The notes: generated by a model from the letters alone, not told the origin. Shown: positions 16,451-24,099, counted from the stretch's first letter. The stretch: DNA of 35,877 nucleotides from Christensenellaceae bacterium (GCA_022510815.1 JAFLST010000029.1:1-35877); one strand, 5' to 3'. A program made the numbers and translations.

Positions 16451-16936
16451 ATGCCGATTGCAATCAGAACCGCTCAGGTGCGGGAAGCGCTTCTGCCCTT
16501 CCTTGGAACGGACGTCCTTGCGCAAACGGCCTTGGCGGAGCAGGCGGCGGAGGCCCTCCGGCGCTTTGTCCCCCATCATCAGCCGCTGGAAGCCCTGCAG
16601 GAGCAGCTCTGCCGTCTGCTCTTTGACGAGCTCTACGCCCATCTGGGCCAGCGCATGACCCTTCGGCTGGACAACGGACAGCTGGTTCGCGTTCGGGTGG
16701 CGGACATTCCCGATCTGGCGGACAGCGTCCTCGGCGTGCTGCTGGACAGCCTGCCGGAGAATCAGTCCACGCTGGACCTGCTGCGGGGATACGCCATGCA
16801 GACAACCTCCCTGTCCGCCATGCGGGCGCTGCTTTTGCGCTTCGGGAGCTGCCAGTCCCCCGACGAGCAGGCCATCCTGCGCCGCATCATCCGCGACAAC
16901 TATCCGCCGGAGCGCTATGCCGCCTGGCTCCAATGA
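16451..16936 (+). CDS. Hypothetical protein, origin-adjacent
   Basis: A 161-aa soluble, mostly helical protein that I do not recognise. The N-terminal half is rich in Ala, Leu, Glu and Gln (QTALAEQAAEALRRF, LEALQEQLCRLLFDEL). A central strand-like part (RMTLRLDNGQLVRVRVADI) is followed by helices and an end DEQAILRRIIRDNYPPERY. There is no signal peptide or membrane span. The ribosome site GGGAGGT at 16438-16444 has ideal spacing. It is read away from the candidate origin, and the metal-binding protein gene follows after 19 bases, so the two may share a transcript. An overlapping minus-strand reading frame exists but lacks a ribosome site. Confidence 0.7.
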   Translation: MPIAIRTAQVREALLPFLGTDVLAQTALAEQAAEALRRFVPHHQPLEALQEQLCRLLFDELYAHLGQRMTLRLDNGQLVRVRVADIPDLADSVLGVLLDSLPENQSTLDLLRGYAMQTTSLSAMRALLLRFGSCQSPDEQAILRRIIRDNYPPERYAAWLQ

Positions 16937-16955
16937 CCCCAGAAAGGACTCCTTT

Positions 16956-17852
16956 ATGAAGAAATGCCTTGCCCTGCTGATCGCGCTGTGCCTGCTGCCC
17001 TCCCTTGCGGCGGCGGAAACCGTCGTGACCTCCTTCTATCCGATCTACCTGTTCACGCTGAATCTGCTCGATGGCGTTGAGGGCGTGACCGTCCGCAATC
17101 TGGCCGCGCCGGACACCGGCTGCCTGCACGACTACCAGCTCCAGACCGGGGACATGAAGCTCCTGAGTGAAGCCGACGCTTTCCTCATCAACGGCGCTGG
17201 CATGGAGAGCTACCTGACCAGCGTCTTCGAGGCCTTTCCCAGCCTGCCCGTGACCGACGCCTCGGCAGGCATCGCGCTGCTGGAAGCTGACCTTGACGGC
17301 CTGTCTGTCGGCGAATCAGAGACCCTTTACAACGCCCACGTCTGGCTGGACGCGGAAAACGCCGCCGCCATGGTCGCGAACCTTGCCGGGGGCCTCATCG
17401 CCGCCTGCCCCGATCACGCGGAGGCCATCGCCGCCAACCGCGACGCCTACATCGCCCGACTCACCACCCTCGATGAAGCCCTGACCGCCGGACTGGCCGA
17501 TCTTCCCCGCCGGGATATCATCACCTTTCACGAGGCCTTCCCTTATTTCGCCAATGCCTACGGCCTGAACGTCGCCGCTGTGGTGAACCGCGAGCCGGGG
17601 GACGCGCTCTCTCCCGCGGCGCTGGGACAGCTTGTGCTGCTCGTGCGGGATTTGGGCATTCCGCCGCTGTTCGTCGAGCCCCAATATGAAGATCTCGCCG
17701 CCCAGACCCTTGCCCGGGAGACCGGCGCGGCAGTGTACATGCTGGACCCTGTGGTCACGGGACCTGAAACGGACGTGCCGCTGACGTATTATGAGGACGT
17801 GATGCTCGCCAACATGGCGGTGCTCCAGGAGGCGCTGGGAACCGGAGAATAA
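16956..17852 (+). CDS. Metal (zinc/manganese-type) ABC substrate-binding protein, orphan
   Basis: A ZnuA/TroA-family binding protein of 298 aa. After a Sec signal peptide (1-20, ending SLAAA) it shows the family's metal ligands: H58 in CLHDYQL, H128 in NAHVWLD, H192 in TFHEAFPYFANAYG, and an acidic ligand candidate D264 in MLDPVVTG. The His-rich loop found in many zinc-specific members is missing, and YNAHVWLD replaces the usual DPHVWLD. It lacks a lipobox, unusual for a Gram-positive binding protein. No permease or ATPase of the family is nearby, so it would have to serve a transporter encoded elsewhere. The start follows AAAGGA. Confidence 0.88.
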   Translation: MKKCLALLIALCLLPSLAAAETVVTSFYPIYLFTLNLLDGVEGVTVRNLAAPDTGCLHDYQLQTGDMKLLSEADAFLINGAGMESYLTSVFEAFPSLPVTDASAGIALLEADLDGLSVGESETLYNAHVWLDAENAAAMVANLAGGLIAACPDHAEAIAANRDAYIARLTTLDEALTAGLADLPRRDIITFHEAFPYFANAYGLNVAAVVNREPGDALSPAALGQLVLLVRDLGIPPLFVEPQYEDLAAQTLARETGAAVYMLDPVVTGPETDVPLTYYEDVMLANMAVLQEALGTGE

Positions 17853-17890
17853 AAAGCAGGGAGGCGGCCTTCGAGCCGAAAGCCCCTCCC
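17853..17890 (-). terminator. Terminator hairpin of surE, formed by a repeat-family copy
   Basis: On the minus strand a long hairpin (17890-17859; outer 6-bp GGGAGG/CCTCCC stem, one bulged G, an inner stem with a G-U pair) is followed by TGCTTTTTATT. It lies about 80 bases beyond the surE stop. The hairpin is shared with other intergenic sites in the window. Confidence 0.65.
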
Positions 17891-17928
17891 CGACTATCCC
17901 GAAAGGCATCGACGCTCATGCTTCGGGA
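17859..17928. repeat. Intergenic hairpin repeat, copy 1
   Basis: GGGAGGCGGC...GCCCCTCCC encloses an inner stem CTTCG/CGAAA. The TCCCGAAA flank is shared with the copy at 35830. In this copy TCCCGAA is also the left arm of a second hairpin (17897-17903 with 17922-17928, extended by GCAT/ATGC). Confidence 0.6.
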
Positions 17929-17972
17929 TTGAACGTATACGCAACGCGGGCATACAGGAAACAGAAACCGCG

Positions 17973-18728
17973 TTACAGGTCTTCCAGCAGGTCAGCGTAG
18001 TCCTCCTGCCTGCAGCCTTCCGGCGCGAGGAAGGTCACGGTGATATGGCCCTGCTCCAGCAGGTCGAGATCGCTGCCGGGGGTATGCGTGTCCGCGGGCT
18101 GCTCGGGAGTCAGCCAGAAATAGGTATCGCCCCGGGGGCTTTCCCGACGAACATAGCTATCCCGGTAGACGTTACGGCTGATGGGGCAGAGCACCGGCGG
18201 CTTGAGCTCATGGATGGCCACGGAGGGAACGTTCACGTTGCAAACGGACAGCTCGGGGATCGGATAGCTGACCAGCTTCTCCGCCAGCGTGACGACCCAT
18301 TCCGCGAACAGACTGAGGGTTGCCGGAGGTACATCCACCGCCGCGGAAACCGCCATGGCAGGCACGCCCTGAAAGGCCGCTTCCCTCGCCGCGCCGACCG
18401 TTCCCGACACGAAGGTCGCCAGCCCGGCGTTATAGCCCACGTTGATGCCGCTGATGACCAGATCAATCTTCTCCTCGGGCAGCGCCATCAGGCCAAGTCT
18501 CGCGCAGTCCGCCGGCGTGCCATCCACCGCCCATGCCTCGTCGGTACAGTCCAGCTCCTTTGGCCGGGCGATCAGCGGCGTGGCAATGGTGAAGCAGTGG
18601 GACTTGGCGCTCTGCTGGGTCGAGGGCGCGCAGAGCAGCACATGATGTCCCCGGGCCTTCGCCGCGCGGCTGAGCAGGTGCAGGGACGGGCTGTCGATGC
18701 CGTCGTCATTGACAAGAAGCAGGTTCAT
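17973..18728 (-). CDS. surE: 5'-nucleotidase SurE
   Basis: SurE removes phosphate from 5'- and 3'-nucleoside monophosphates (and short polyphosphate) using a divalent metal; it is cytoplasmic. The metal-binding N-terminus LLVNDDGIDSP (D8, D9), the APSTQQSAKSH motif with the nucleotide-site Ser, the VDGTPADCARLGL stretch and VISGINVGYNAG (metal-site Asn) are all present. Length 251 aa is normal. The start follows GGGAGGG at good spacing. It stands alone on the minus strand with its own promoter, divergent from the phosphoesterase-mnmE pair. Confidence 0.95.
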   Translation of the reverse strand: MNLLLVNDDGIDSPSLHLLSRAAKARGHHVLLCAPSTQQSAKSHCFTIATPLIARPKELDCTDEAWAVDGTPADCARLGLMALPEEKIDLVISGINVGYNAGLATFVSGTVGAAREAAFQGVPAMAVSAAVDVPPATLSLFAEWVVTLAEKLVSYPIPELSVCNVNVPSVAIHELKPPVLCPISRNVYRDSYVRRESPRGDTYFWLTPEQPADTHTPGSDLDLLEQGHITVTFLAPEGCRQEDYADLLEDL

Positions 18729-18755
18729 ATGATCCCTCCCGTTGATTCTTCTCCT

Positions 18756-18784
18756 ATTCTATCATACGGATGAAGCCAATTCAA
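18756..18784 (-). promoter_or_regulatory. Sigma-A promoter of surE
   Basis: On the minus strand TTGAAT (18784-18779) and TAGAAT (18761-18756) are 17 bp apart, 27 bp before the surE start. Confidence 0.6.
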
Positions 18785-18802
18785 TCCCGATCGGAGGCAC
18801 CC

Positions 18803-19660
18803 ATGCGCGTACTGATTCTCAGCGATATCCACGGCGTCCTGCCCGCGTTGGAGGCAGTGCTGGCGACCCCCGCGGCGCAGGAATGCGAGACCATCGTCTC
18901 CTTGGGCGATCATGTCAACTTCGGTCCGCAGTCCCGGGATGTACAGCTGCGGCTGGAGGGCCTTCATGCCCGGATGCTGCTGGGCAACCACGAGGAGCGG
19001 CTGCATCATCTGGCGGACTTCCCCGGCTACAACTGGGCGCTGCTGCACTGGACGGCCCGGCAGATGGAGGGTCTGAACACCGACTTCCCGGTGGACGACC
19101 GAATCGGCCCGGTCTGGCTGACCCACGGCACCCCCGGCAACCCCTACCACATCATCGAGCGGGAAAACCTCGCCGCCGAAATGCCCGACGTGCTGGACGC
19201 GCTGCCCGATGGCGTGACGCATCTGCTCTCGGGACACAATCATGTGCCGTGGCACATCGAGCACAACGGCCGCGTGGCCTTCAACCCTTGCTCCGTGGGC
19301 ATCCCGGAGGACGGCGAGGGCGGCATCGCGCTCTTTGCGGTCATGACCCTCGAGGACGGCGCTGTGACGCTCACCCGGCATCGGGCGCGCTACGACCTGC
19401 GGGATGCGGGCCGGGCCTTCCTGACCACCGGCGCGGCGGAGGTCGCTCCCGAGATGTGCCGGGCGGTCTACCAGACCATGCGCACAGGTGAGTATCAGGG
19501 TGTGACGAAAGTCGTGCGACACATCATCCGCACGGCGCAGGACATGGGCCTGTCCTTCGGCGACAGGGAAGCATGGGAGGCCGCCGACCGCACCTATCCG
19601 TGGCTCGAGCCGCTGTCCACCGCTGACTTCTGGAAACGCACCGGGGAGGCGCTGCTATGA
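18803..19660 (+). CDS. Calcineurin-like metallophosphoesterase (YfcE/MJ0936 type)
   Basis: A 285-aa cytoplasmic phosphoesterase with the dinuclear-metal motifs in order: SDIHG (D8, H10), SLGDHVNFGPQS, LLGNHEER, THGTP and SGHNHVPWHI. The family includes phosphodiesterases and nucleotidases, and the true substrate is not visible. GDHVNFGP differs from the usual GDxVgyGp only slightly. I chose ATG 18803, with CGGAGG six bases upstream, over ATG 18770. Its stop overlaps the mnmE start by ATGA, so the two are translationally coupled. Confidence 0.88.
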   Translation: MRVLILSDIHGVLPALEAVLATPAAQECETIVSLGDHVNFGPQSRDVQLRLEGLHARMLLGNHEERLHHLADFPGYNWALLHWTARQMEGLNTDFPVDDRIGPVWLTHGTPGNPYHIIERENLAAEMPDVLDALPDGVTHLLSGHNHVPWHIEHNGRVAFNPCSVGIPEDGEGGIALFAVMTLEDGAVTLTRHRARYDLRDAGRAFLTTGAAEVAPEMCRAVYQTMRTGEYQGVTKVVRHIIRTAQDMGLSFGDREAWEAADRTYPWLEPLSTADFWKRTGEALL

Positions 19661-21009
19661 ATCGCGACACCATTGCCGCCATCGCGACCGCTCCCGGGCA
19701 GGGCGGCGTAGCCATCGTGCGCATGAGCGGCCCCGACGCGGAGCGCATCCTGTCCCTTGTCTTTCGTCCGGCGCAGTCCGGCCTGTCCGCCCTGACCAGC
19801 CACCTGCTGACCTATGGCCATGTCATGGACGGCAACACCCCCGTGGATGAGTGCATGGCTGTGCTGATGCGCGCGCCCCGCAGCTACACCCGCGAGGATG
19901 TGGCGGAGCTGCAGCTCCATGGCGGCGGTTTCGTGGCCCAGAAGGTGCTGGCGCTGTGCCTTTCCCATGGCGCGCGGCTGGCGGAGCCGGGCGAGTTCAC
20001 CCGCCGGGCCTTCCTGAACGGACGCGTCGACCTGAGTCAGGCCGAGGCCGTCATGGCCATCATCGCGGCGCAGGGCGAGCAGGCACACCGGGCCGCCATG
20101 AACCAGCTCGCGGGCGGCGCGTCGGGCTTTATCCGCGAGGCAGCGGACACGCTCTATGAGATTCAGGCCGGGATTGCCGCGTGCATCGACTACCCGGAGG
20201 AGATTTCCGAGGAGGAAGCCGCCGCCGACCTGACGCCCCGCATCCGGCAGCTCGCCGGGCATCTTGACAGCGCCTGTGACGAACGGGCCGCGCGTATCCT
20301 GTCCTCAGGCCTGCGGGTGGCCCTCTGCGGCCAGCCCAACGTGGGCAAGTCCAGCCTGCTCAACGCGCTGCTGGGCGAGGAGCGGGCCATCGTCACGCCG
20401 ATCCCCGGCACCACCCGCGACATGATCTCCGGCGACATCACGCTGGCTGGCAGCGTCATCCGCCTCACCGACACAGCGGGCCTCCACGCCACAGACGACC
20501 CAGTCGAGCAGCTCGGCGTTCAGCGGGCACGGCAGGCCATCGAGCAGGCAGACGTGGTGTTAGCGGTATTCGACGGCTCCCGGCCTCTGTCCGGCGATGA
20601 CCGGGCGCTGCTGTCCTCCCTGCAGGGCCGAACCGCCGCGCTGCTGGTGAACAAGTCCGACCTGCCGCAGGCGTTCTCCCCGGAGGAGCTGGCTCCCCTG
20701 CTCCCGGGAGCGCCCATCCTGTCCGTCTGCGCGGACGCCCCCGGCACCCTTGGCCCGCTCAAGGACTATCTGGCTGGACAGGCGGCAGTCTCCGACCGTC
20801 TCGCCCTCACTCAGCCCCGGCATCTGGACGCGGCCCGTCGCGCGGCGGCTCACCTGCGGCAGGCGGCGGACACGCTGGACAGCGGCTCCATCGACCTGTG
20901 CAGCATCGACCTGCAGGCCGCGCAGCTCGCCCTCGCGGAGATTACCGGCGATCAGGTCGAGGAAAAGCTGCTGGACAAGGTCTTCTCCACCTTCTGCGTC
21001 GGCAAATAA
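19657..21009 (+). CDS. mnmE: tRNA modification GTPase MnmE
   Basis: MnmE, with MnmG, installs the carboxymethylaminomethyl (or aminomethyl) group on wobble uridine 34 of certain tRNAs. The N-terminal formyl-THF-binding domain starts with DTIAAIATAPGQGGVAIVR. The inserted G domain has G1 GQPNVGKSS (about 225), G2 PGTTRD, G3 DTAG (about 271) and G4 NKSD (about 331). The C-terminal catalytic motif is FCVGK with the conserved Cys (447). Length 450 aa is normal. mnmG is not next to it here. It is coupled to the phosphoesterase by an ATGA overlap. Confidence 0.97.
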   Translation: MNRDTIAAIATAPGQGGVAIVRMSGPDAERILSLVFRPAQSGLSALTSHLLTYGHVMDGNTPVDECMAVLMRAPRSYTREDVAELQLHGGGFVAQKVLALCLSHGARLAEPGEFTRRAFLNGRVDLSQAEAVMAIIAAQGEQAHRAAMNQLAGGASGFIREAADTLYEIQAGIAACIDYPEEISEEEAAADLTPRIRQLAGHLDSACDERAARILSSGLRVALCGQPNVGKSSLLNALLGEERAIVTPIPGTTRDMISGDITLAGSVIRLTDTAGLHATDDPVEQLGVQRARQAIEQADVVLAVFDGSRPLSGDDRALLSSLQGRTAALLVNKSDLPQAFSPEELAPLLPGAPILSVCADAPGTLGPLKDYLAGQAAVSDRLALTQPRHLDAARRAAAHLRQAADTLDSGSIDLCSIDLQAAQLALAEITGDQVEEKLLDKVFSTFCVGK

Positions 21010-21013
21010 GGAA

Positions 21014-21040
21014 ACCGGACAGCCATTACGACTGTCCGGT
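21014..21040. terminator. Bidirectional terminator between mnmE and the MazG-like gene
   Basis: ACCGGACAG and CTGTCCGGT form a 9-bp perfect stem with a 9-base loop, with T-rich sequence after it on both strands. Confidence 0.8.
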
Positions 21041-21046
21041 CTTACT

Positions 21047-21373
21047 TTACCAGCGGGACATGTTTCGCTCGAACTTCTCGACGTAGACCTGCTTCAGTTC
21101 GTCGGCGGTGATGCCGTAGCACAGCATGACGTCGTGATAGTACATCAGCACGTCCGCCAATTCCTCCACGAGATCCCTTCGGAGCTCGCCTTCCTCCATC
21201 AGCTTCTGCTCGTCGTGCTTCTTGATGATGTCGATGACCTCGCCGATCTCGCAGATCATCCACAGCAGCTTATTCTTGCCCGCCCCGACGCCGATGGGTT
21301 CCCATTTGTCCTTGTACTGCGCCTGCAGCTTTTCCTGCATGGCCAGCATTTCTCTGACAGTCAAATCGCTCAT
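21047..21373 (-). CDS. MazG-like nucleotide pyrophosphohydrolase
   Basis: An all-alpha NTP pyrophosphohydrolase of 108 aa, a family that cleaves (d)NTPs to monophosphates. The metal-binding acidic residues appear as EIGEV (E42, E45) and EELADVLMY (E70, E71, D74), separated by a KKHDEQKLMEEGEL loop. This matches single-domain MazG/dUTPase-like proteins such as those annotated dUTP diphosphatase; the preferred nucleotide is uncertain. It begins five bases after the DUF368 stop and has only a weak ribosome site, so it is probably translated from the DUF368 mRNA. Confidence 0.8.
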   Translation of the reverse strand: MSDLTVREMLAMQEKLQAQYKDKWEPIGVGAGKNKLLWMICEIGEVIDIIKKHDEQKLMEEGELRRDLVEELADVLMYYHDVMLCYGITADELKQVYVEKFERNMSRW

Positions 21374-21377
21374 GATC

Positions 21378-22235
21378 TTATTGCGCTTCCTTCCGGCACA
21401 GTGCCCACGCGATCGCGAAGCCCGCCGCGAAGGTCACGACGCTGACCAGCACAGTCATCACGCCAATGCCGCTGTAGTCAAGGCCTATCAGGATCGCCAC
21501 CGGCGACGCCACCACAAGACCCAGAATCGCGCAGTAGGTCAGGCCCTTCCACTTGGCGAGCAGCACCTCGATCATCTTCGCGATGGCAAAGATGCCCACC
21601 ACGATGCCCACGCCGAAAGGAATCAGGATGCCCGCGTTGGCGAGAATGCCGCCCATATCGAAGGCTGCCAGCGCCGTGGTCAGGCCGCGCACAGCGCCCA
21701 CGACCGGGTGATAGTAGCCGAAAAGCATCAGCATCATGGAGCCGGACACGCCGGGGATGACCATCGTTGCCGAGGCGATCACGCCCATCACAAAGAGCTT
21801 GATAACCTCCAGCACGCTGAGCCGGATATCAACGGTATTCTCCGTGCGGATGACCTCAAGGATGATGATGAGCGCCGCGAACAGCAGGAACAGCACGACG
21901 CCCGGCACGCCCTTCTTCTCGCCCTTGATCTGGGAGAGGATCGCCGGCAGACCGCCGAAGATCAGGCCGATGAACAGCATGTTGGTCGGCAGGGCGTATT
22001 TTTCCAGCGCCGCGGTGATGATGAAGGACAGCCCCACCAGCGCCAGCACCATGCCGATAGCATAGGGCAGCAGCGTCAGCACGGACTTCTTGAGCTGCTT
22101 GAACAGGTGCGTGATGCAGTAGATCAGCGTATCGTAAATGCCCATGGAGACCATCATCGTGCCGCCGGACACGCCGGGGATGATGTTGGCCAGACCGATG
22201 ACCATGCCCTTGAGAATATCAAAAACCAGCTTCAT
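21378..22235 (-). CDS. DUF368 membrane protein (PopT-type undecaprenyl-phosphate translocase)
   Basis: A polytopic membrane protein of 285 aa with about eight to ten spans. The two inverted-repeat signature loops, ANIIPGVSGGTMM (about 16-28) and MVIPGVSGSMMLML in the second half, are diagnostic of DUF368. Members of this family (PopT) recycle undecaprenyl phosphate across the cytoplasmic membrane for wall synthesis. I chose ATG 22235, with GGAAGG at the right distance; the longer reading starts near the promoter. It is the first gene of a pair with the MazG-like gene. Confidence 0.9.
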   Translation of the reverse strand: MKLVFDILKGMVIGLANIIPGVSGGTMMVSMGIYDTLIYCITHLFKQLKKSVLTLLPYAIGMVLALVGLSFIITAALEKYALPTNMLFIGLIFGGLPAILSQIKGEKKGVPGVVLFLLFAALIIILEVIRTENTVDIRLSVLEVIKLFVMGVIASATMVIPGVSGSMMLMLFGYYHPVVGAVRGLTTALAAFDMGGILANAGILIPFGVGIVVGIFAIAKMIEVLLAKWKGLTYCAILGLVVASPVAILIGLDYSGIGVMTVLVSVVTFAAGFAIAWALCRKEAQ

Positions 22236-22270
22236 GAACGAACCTTCCCTTCCCGCGTGATGCAGCAATC

Positions 22271-22299
22271 ATGATACCATGATTTCCCTATCCGGGCAA
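22271..22299 (-). promoter_or_regulatory. Promoter of the DUF368 gene
   Basis: On the minus strand TTGCCC (22299-22294) and TATCAT (22276-22271) are 17 bp apart, with TGG before the -10, 35 bp upstream of the start codon. Confidence 0.65.
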
Positions 22300-22481
22300 G
22301 ACCCCGACATGTAAAAACCAAAGCCCGCCCTGTTTTTAGGCAAACCTCCGGGAGGAGCCCCAGGGATCGCAGGCCTGCCGACCTCAATCGTCAGCCGGCG
22401 ACATGCGCGGCGATTGACGCTGCTTCCGGCACGAAGGCTCTCCCTGCGGCAAAGCGGCTTTCGCCGGTTTATTGGCATAAA
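22300..22481. other. Gene-free stretch with nested inverted repeats
   Basis: I see no gene here. There are two clear inverted repeats: TAAAAAC/GTTTTTA (22312-22318 and 22332-22338) and TCAATCG/CGATTGA (22384-22390 and 22411-22417). Together with the rpmB terminator these make the whole spacer between DUF368 and rpmB structured. No known riboswitch is recognised. Confidence 0.4.
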
Positions 22482-22517
22482 CAAGGTCCCGCCTGTCGCA
22501 CAACAGGCGGGACTTGT
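22482..22517 (-). terminator. Terminator of rpmB
   Basis: GTCCCGCCTGT and ACAGGCGGGAC form an 11-bp perfect stem around a six-base loop, extended by ACAA/TTGT past a bulge; T-rich sequence follows on the minus strand. It lies about 60 bases after the rpmB stop. Confidence 0.75.
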
Positions 22518-22576
22518 ACGCATACTTCCACCGTCGCCGCTCAAGGCAGCTTCGGTTTGGATGGATCGGATAAGGC

Positions 22577-22789
22577 TTACGCCTCTTCCTGGGTCTTCGG
22601 CAAAGCGCGCTGCACCTTACCGCTCCGCAGGCAGCGAGTGCACACGTTCATGCGCTTCGCCGCGCCGTTCACCATCACGCGGACGCTCTGCACATTGGGC
22701 GCCCAGATGCGGTGAGTCTTGCGCTCAGAGTGGCTGACGTTGTTGCCGTTCAGCGTCCCCTTCATGCAGACCTGACAAAACTTGCCCAT
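22577..22789 (-). CDS. rpmB: 50S ribosomal protein L28 (zinc-ribbon form)
   Basis: L28 is a structural protein of the large ribosomal subunit. The 70-aa sequence has the conserved NGNNVSHSERKTHR core and the IWAPNVQSVRV strand. Cys pairs C5/C8 and C50/C53 make it the C+ form, which binds zinc. I chose ATG 22789, with AAGGAGG at the right spacing; upstream codons are in the leader. It is a single-gene unit with its own promoter and terminator. Confidence 0.96.
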   Translation of the reverse strand: MGKFCQVCMKGTLNGNNVSHSERKTHRIWAPNVQSVRVMVNGAAKRMNVCTRCLRSGKVQRALPKTQEEA

Positions 22790-22834
22790 GGAATCCACCT
22801 CCTTGTTGGAGTATGCACACATCAAAGCCTAAAG

Positions 22835-22863
22835 ATTGTACCACGCCGACAAGAAAAAAGCAA
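22835..22863 (-). promoter_or_regulatory. Promoter of rpmB
   Basis: On the minus strand TTGCTT (22863-22858) and TACAAT (22840-22835) are 17 bp apart with a TGG extension before the -10. Confidence 0.7.
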
Positions 22864-22888
22864 GTGGAATTTTCGCATTTCATGCGAA

Positions 22889-23323
22889 TTATGGCTCCAT
22901 GCGCTTGTACATCACCGAGACGCTGTCCCTGCTGAGCCCGGCCTTTTGATAAAACGCCTCGTTATGCTCGATGCTGATGAGCTGCAATGTCCTGATTCCC
23001 GAGGCCTTCAGGCGCTCTTCCAGCGCCGAGAGCAGGCATGTGCCCACGCCCCGCCTTTTCCACGCCGGAGAGACGAACAGCTCTGACACAAAGAAGAAGT
23101 CCTCCTCGGCGTAAGGATCAAGGAAGCCCAGCAAGCCGCCGATGATCTCCTGCCCCTCGACAGCCGCCAACCCCTGCGCGCCATAGCCGCTCATGATGGC
23201 CTGAACCCTCCGTCTGGCACGCTGCTCCGTCCATTGCTCGCGCCACGGTTCCTCCGCGTATACCCTTCCCATCACGTTCGCCAGCTCGGCGATATCATCG
23301 GACGTGACCGGTCTGATCACCAT
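22889..23323 (-). CDS. GNAT-family N-acetyltransferase
   Basis: A 144-aa acetyl-CoA-dependent acetyltransferase. The beta-4 strand FVSELFVSPAWKRRGVG leads into the acetyl-CoA pyrophosphate loop RRGVGTCL (90-97), and NEAFYQKAGL (121-130) is the C-terminal motif. The order and size recall small aminoglycoside 6'-type or general GNAT enzymes, but the substrate is unknown. I chose ATG 23323 with GGGAG eight bases upstream; that site overlaps the 3' end of the upstream methyltransferase gene (15 bases between stop and start), so the two are cotranscribed. Confidence 0.85.
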   Translation of the reverse strand: MVIRPVTSDDIAELANVMGRVYAEEPWREQWTEQRARRRVQAIMSGYGAQGLAAVEGQEIIGGLLGFLDPYAEEDFFFVSELFVSPAWKRRGVGTCLLSALEERLKASGIRTLQLISIEHNEAFYQKAGLSRDSVSVMYKRMEP

Positions 23324-23337
23324 GAAAACACTCCCTC

Positions 23338-24099
23338 TCACTTGCAGATGAACATGCCGTATTCCTTGGGCAGGCTCAGCACACCGTTCACCATGCGCGC
23401 CCGGAACGCCGCCAACAGGGTCTCGTCGCTGACAGCGGTCAGCACCTCCATGGAGGCCATCGACCGCATGTAGGCCACCAGATCGGCAGGATCGGTCACG
23501 TCCAGCGCGTCATCGTAGCGGGCGCAGTCTACCTGCCGGAATACCTCGCCGAGCTGCTCTCCGCCGTTCTGCAGGGTGAAGCGGTGATTCCCCTCCAGCC
23601 TGATGCCCAGCATTTCCGCCACAGCCTCTACCACGCCGTGCTCGCCGTATGTCGCCGCGTAGAACGTGCCGCCCGGCTTCAGCACCCGCCGAATCTCCCG
23701 CAGCGCCTTTGAGATGTCCGGCACATGGTAGAGCATCATGTTGGCGATCACCGCGTCGAAGCTGCCGTCCGGGAAGGGGATGTCCTGCGCGTCAACCTGC
23801 CGAAAGCTCACATTGGGCAGATGCGACGTGTTCCCGCGGGCGGCCTCCAGCATGCCCTCTGAGAAGTCCGTCAGCGTCAGGCGGCATCCCTCCGGCAGCG
23901 CCGCGCCCTGCCACATGCTGCCCGTGCCGCAGCCCAGCTCCAGCAGCGCCATATCCGGCTCAAGCGCGTACTGCGCAACAATCCACGGCCCAAAGCCCTG
24001 CTTGTTCCGGCTGTACTTCTCATGGATGCCGATGCGCCGGTTCAGATTCGCCGCCGTGGCATACTGGGCGTTCACGCCGTTCCTGTCCGTCAGATTCAT
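23338..24099 (-). CDS. Class I SAM-dependent methyltransferase
   Basis: A 253-aa methyltransferase. The Rossmann-fold motif I is LLELGCGTG (52-60), followed by LTDFSEGMLEAAR (motif II), VDAQDIPFPDGSFDAV (motif III) and VLKPGGTFYAATYG (post-I). This is the UbiE/type-11 class. The N-terminus (NLNRRIGIHEKYSRNKQGFGPW) is shared by a set of Bacillota small-molecule methyltransferases of unknown substrate. The start follows CGGAGGG. It forms a two-gene unit with the acetyltransferase downstream. Confidence 0.88.
   Translation of the reverse strand: MNLTDRNGVNAQYATAANLNRRIGIHEKYSRNKQGFGPWIVAQYALEPDMALLELGCGTGSMWQGAALPEGCRLTLTDFSEGMLEAARGNTSHLPNVSFRQVDAQDIPFPDGSFDAVIANMMLYHVPDISKALREIRRVLKPGGTFYAATYGEHGVVEAVAEMLGIRLEGNHRFTLQNGGEQLGEVFRQVDCARYDDALDVTDPADLVAYMRSMASMEVLTAVSDETLLAAFRARMVNGVLSLPKEYGMFICK

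Noticed and set aside
16325-16933. A 202-aa minus-strand frame opposite the origin-adjacent unknown gene
   Set aside because: The plus-strand frame has an ideal ribosome site and a balanced composition; the minus frame has neither and would run into the dnaA upstream region.
18709-18772. A plus-strand promoter for the phosphoesterase-mnmE pair
   Set aside because: TTGACA and TATGAT occur but only 13 bp apart, inside surE, and TTGATT with TATCAT only 12 bp apart; neither spacing works.
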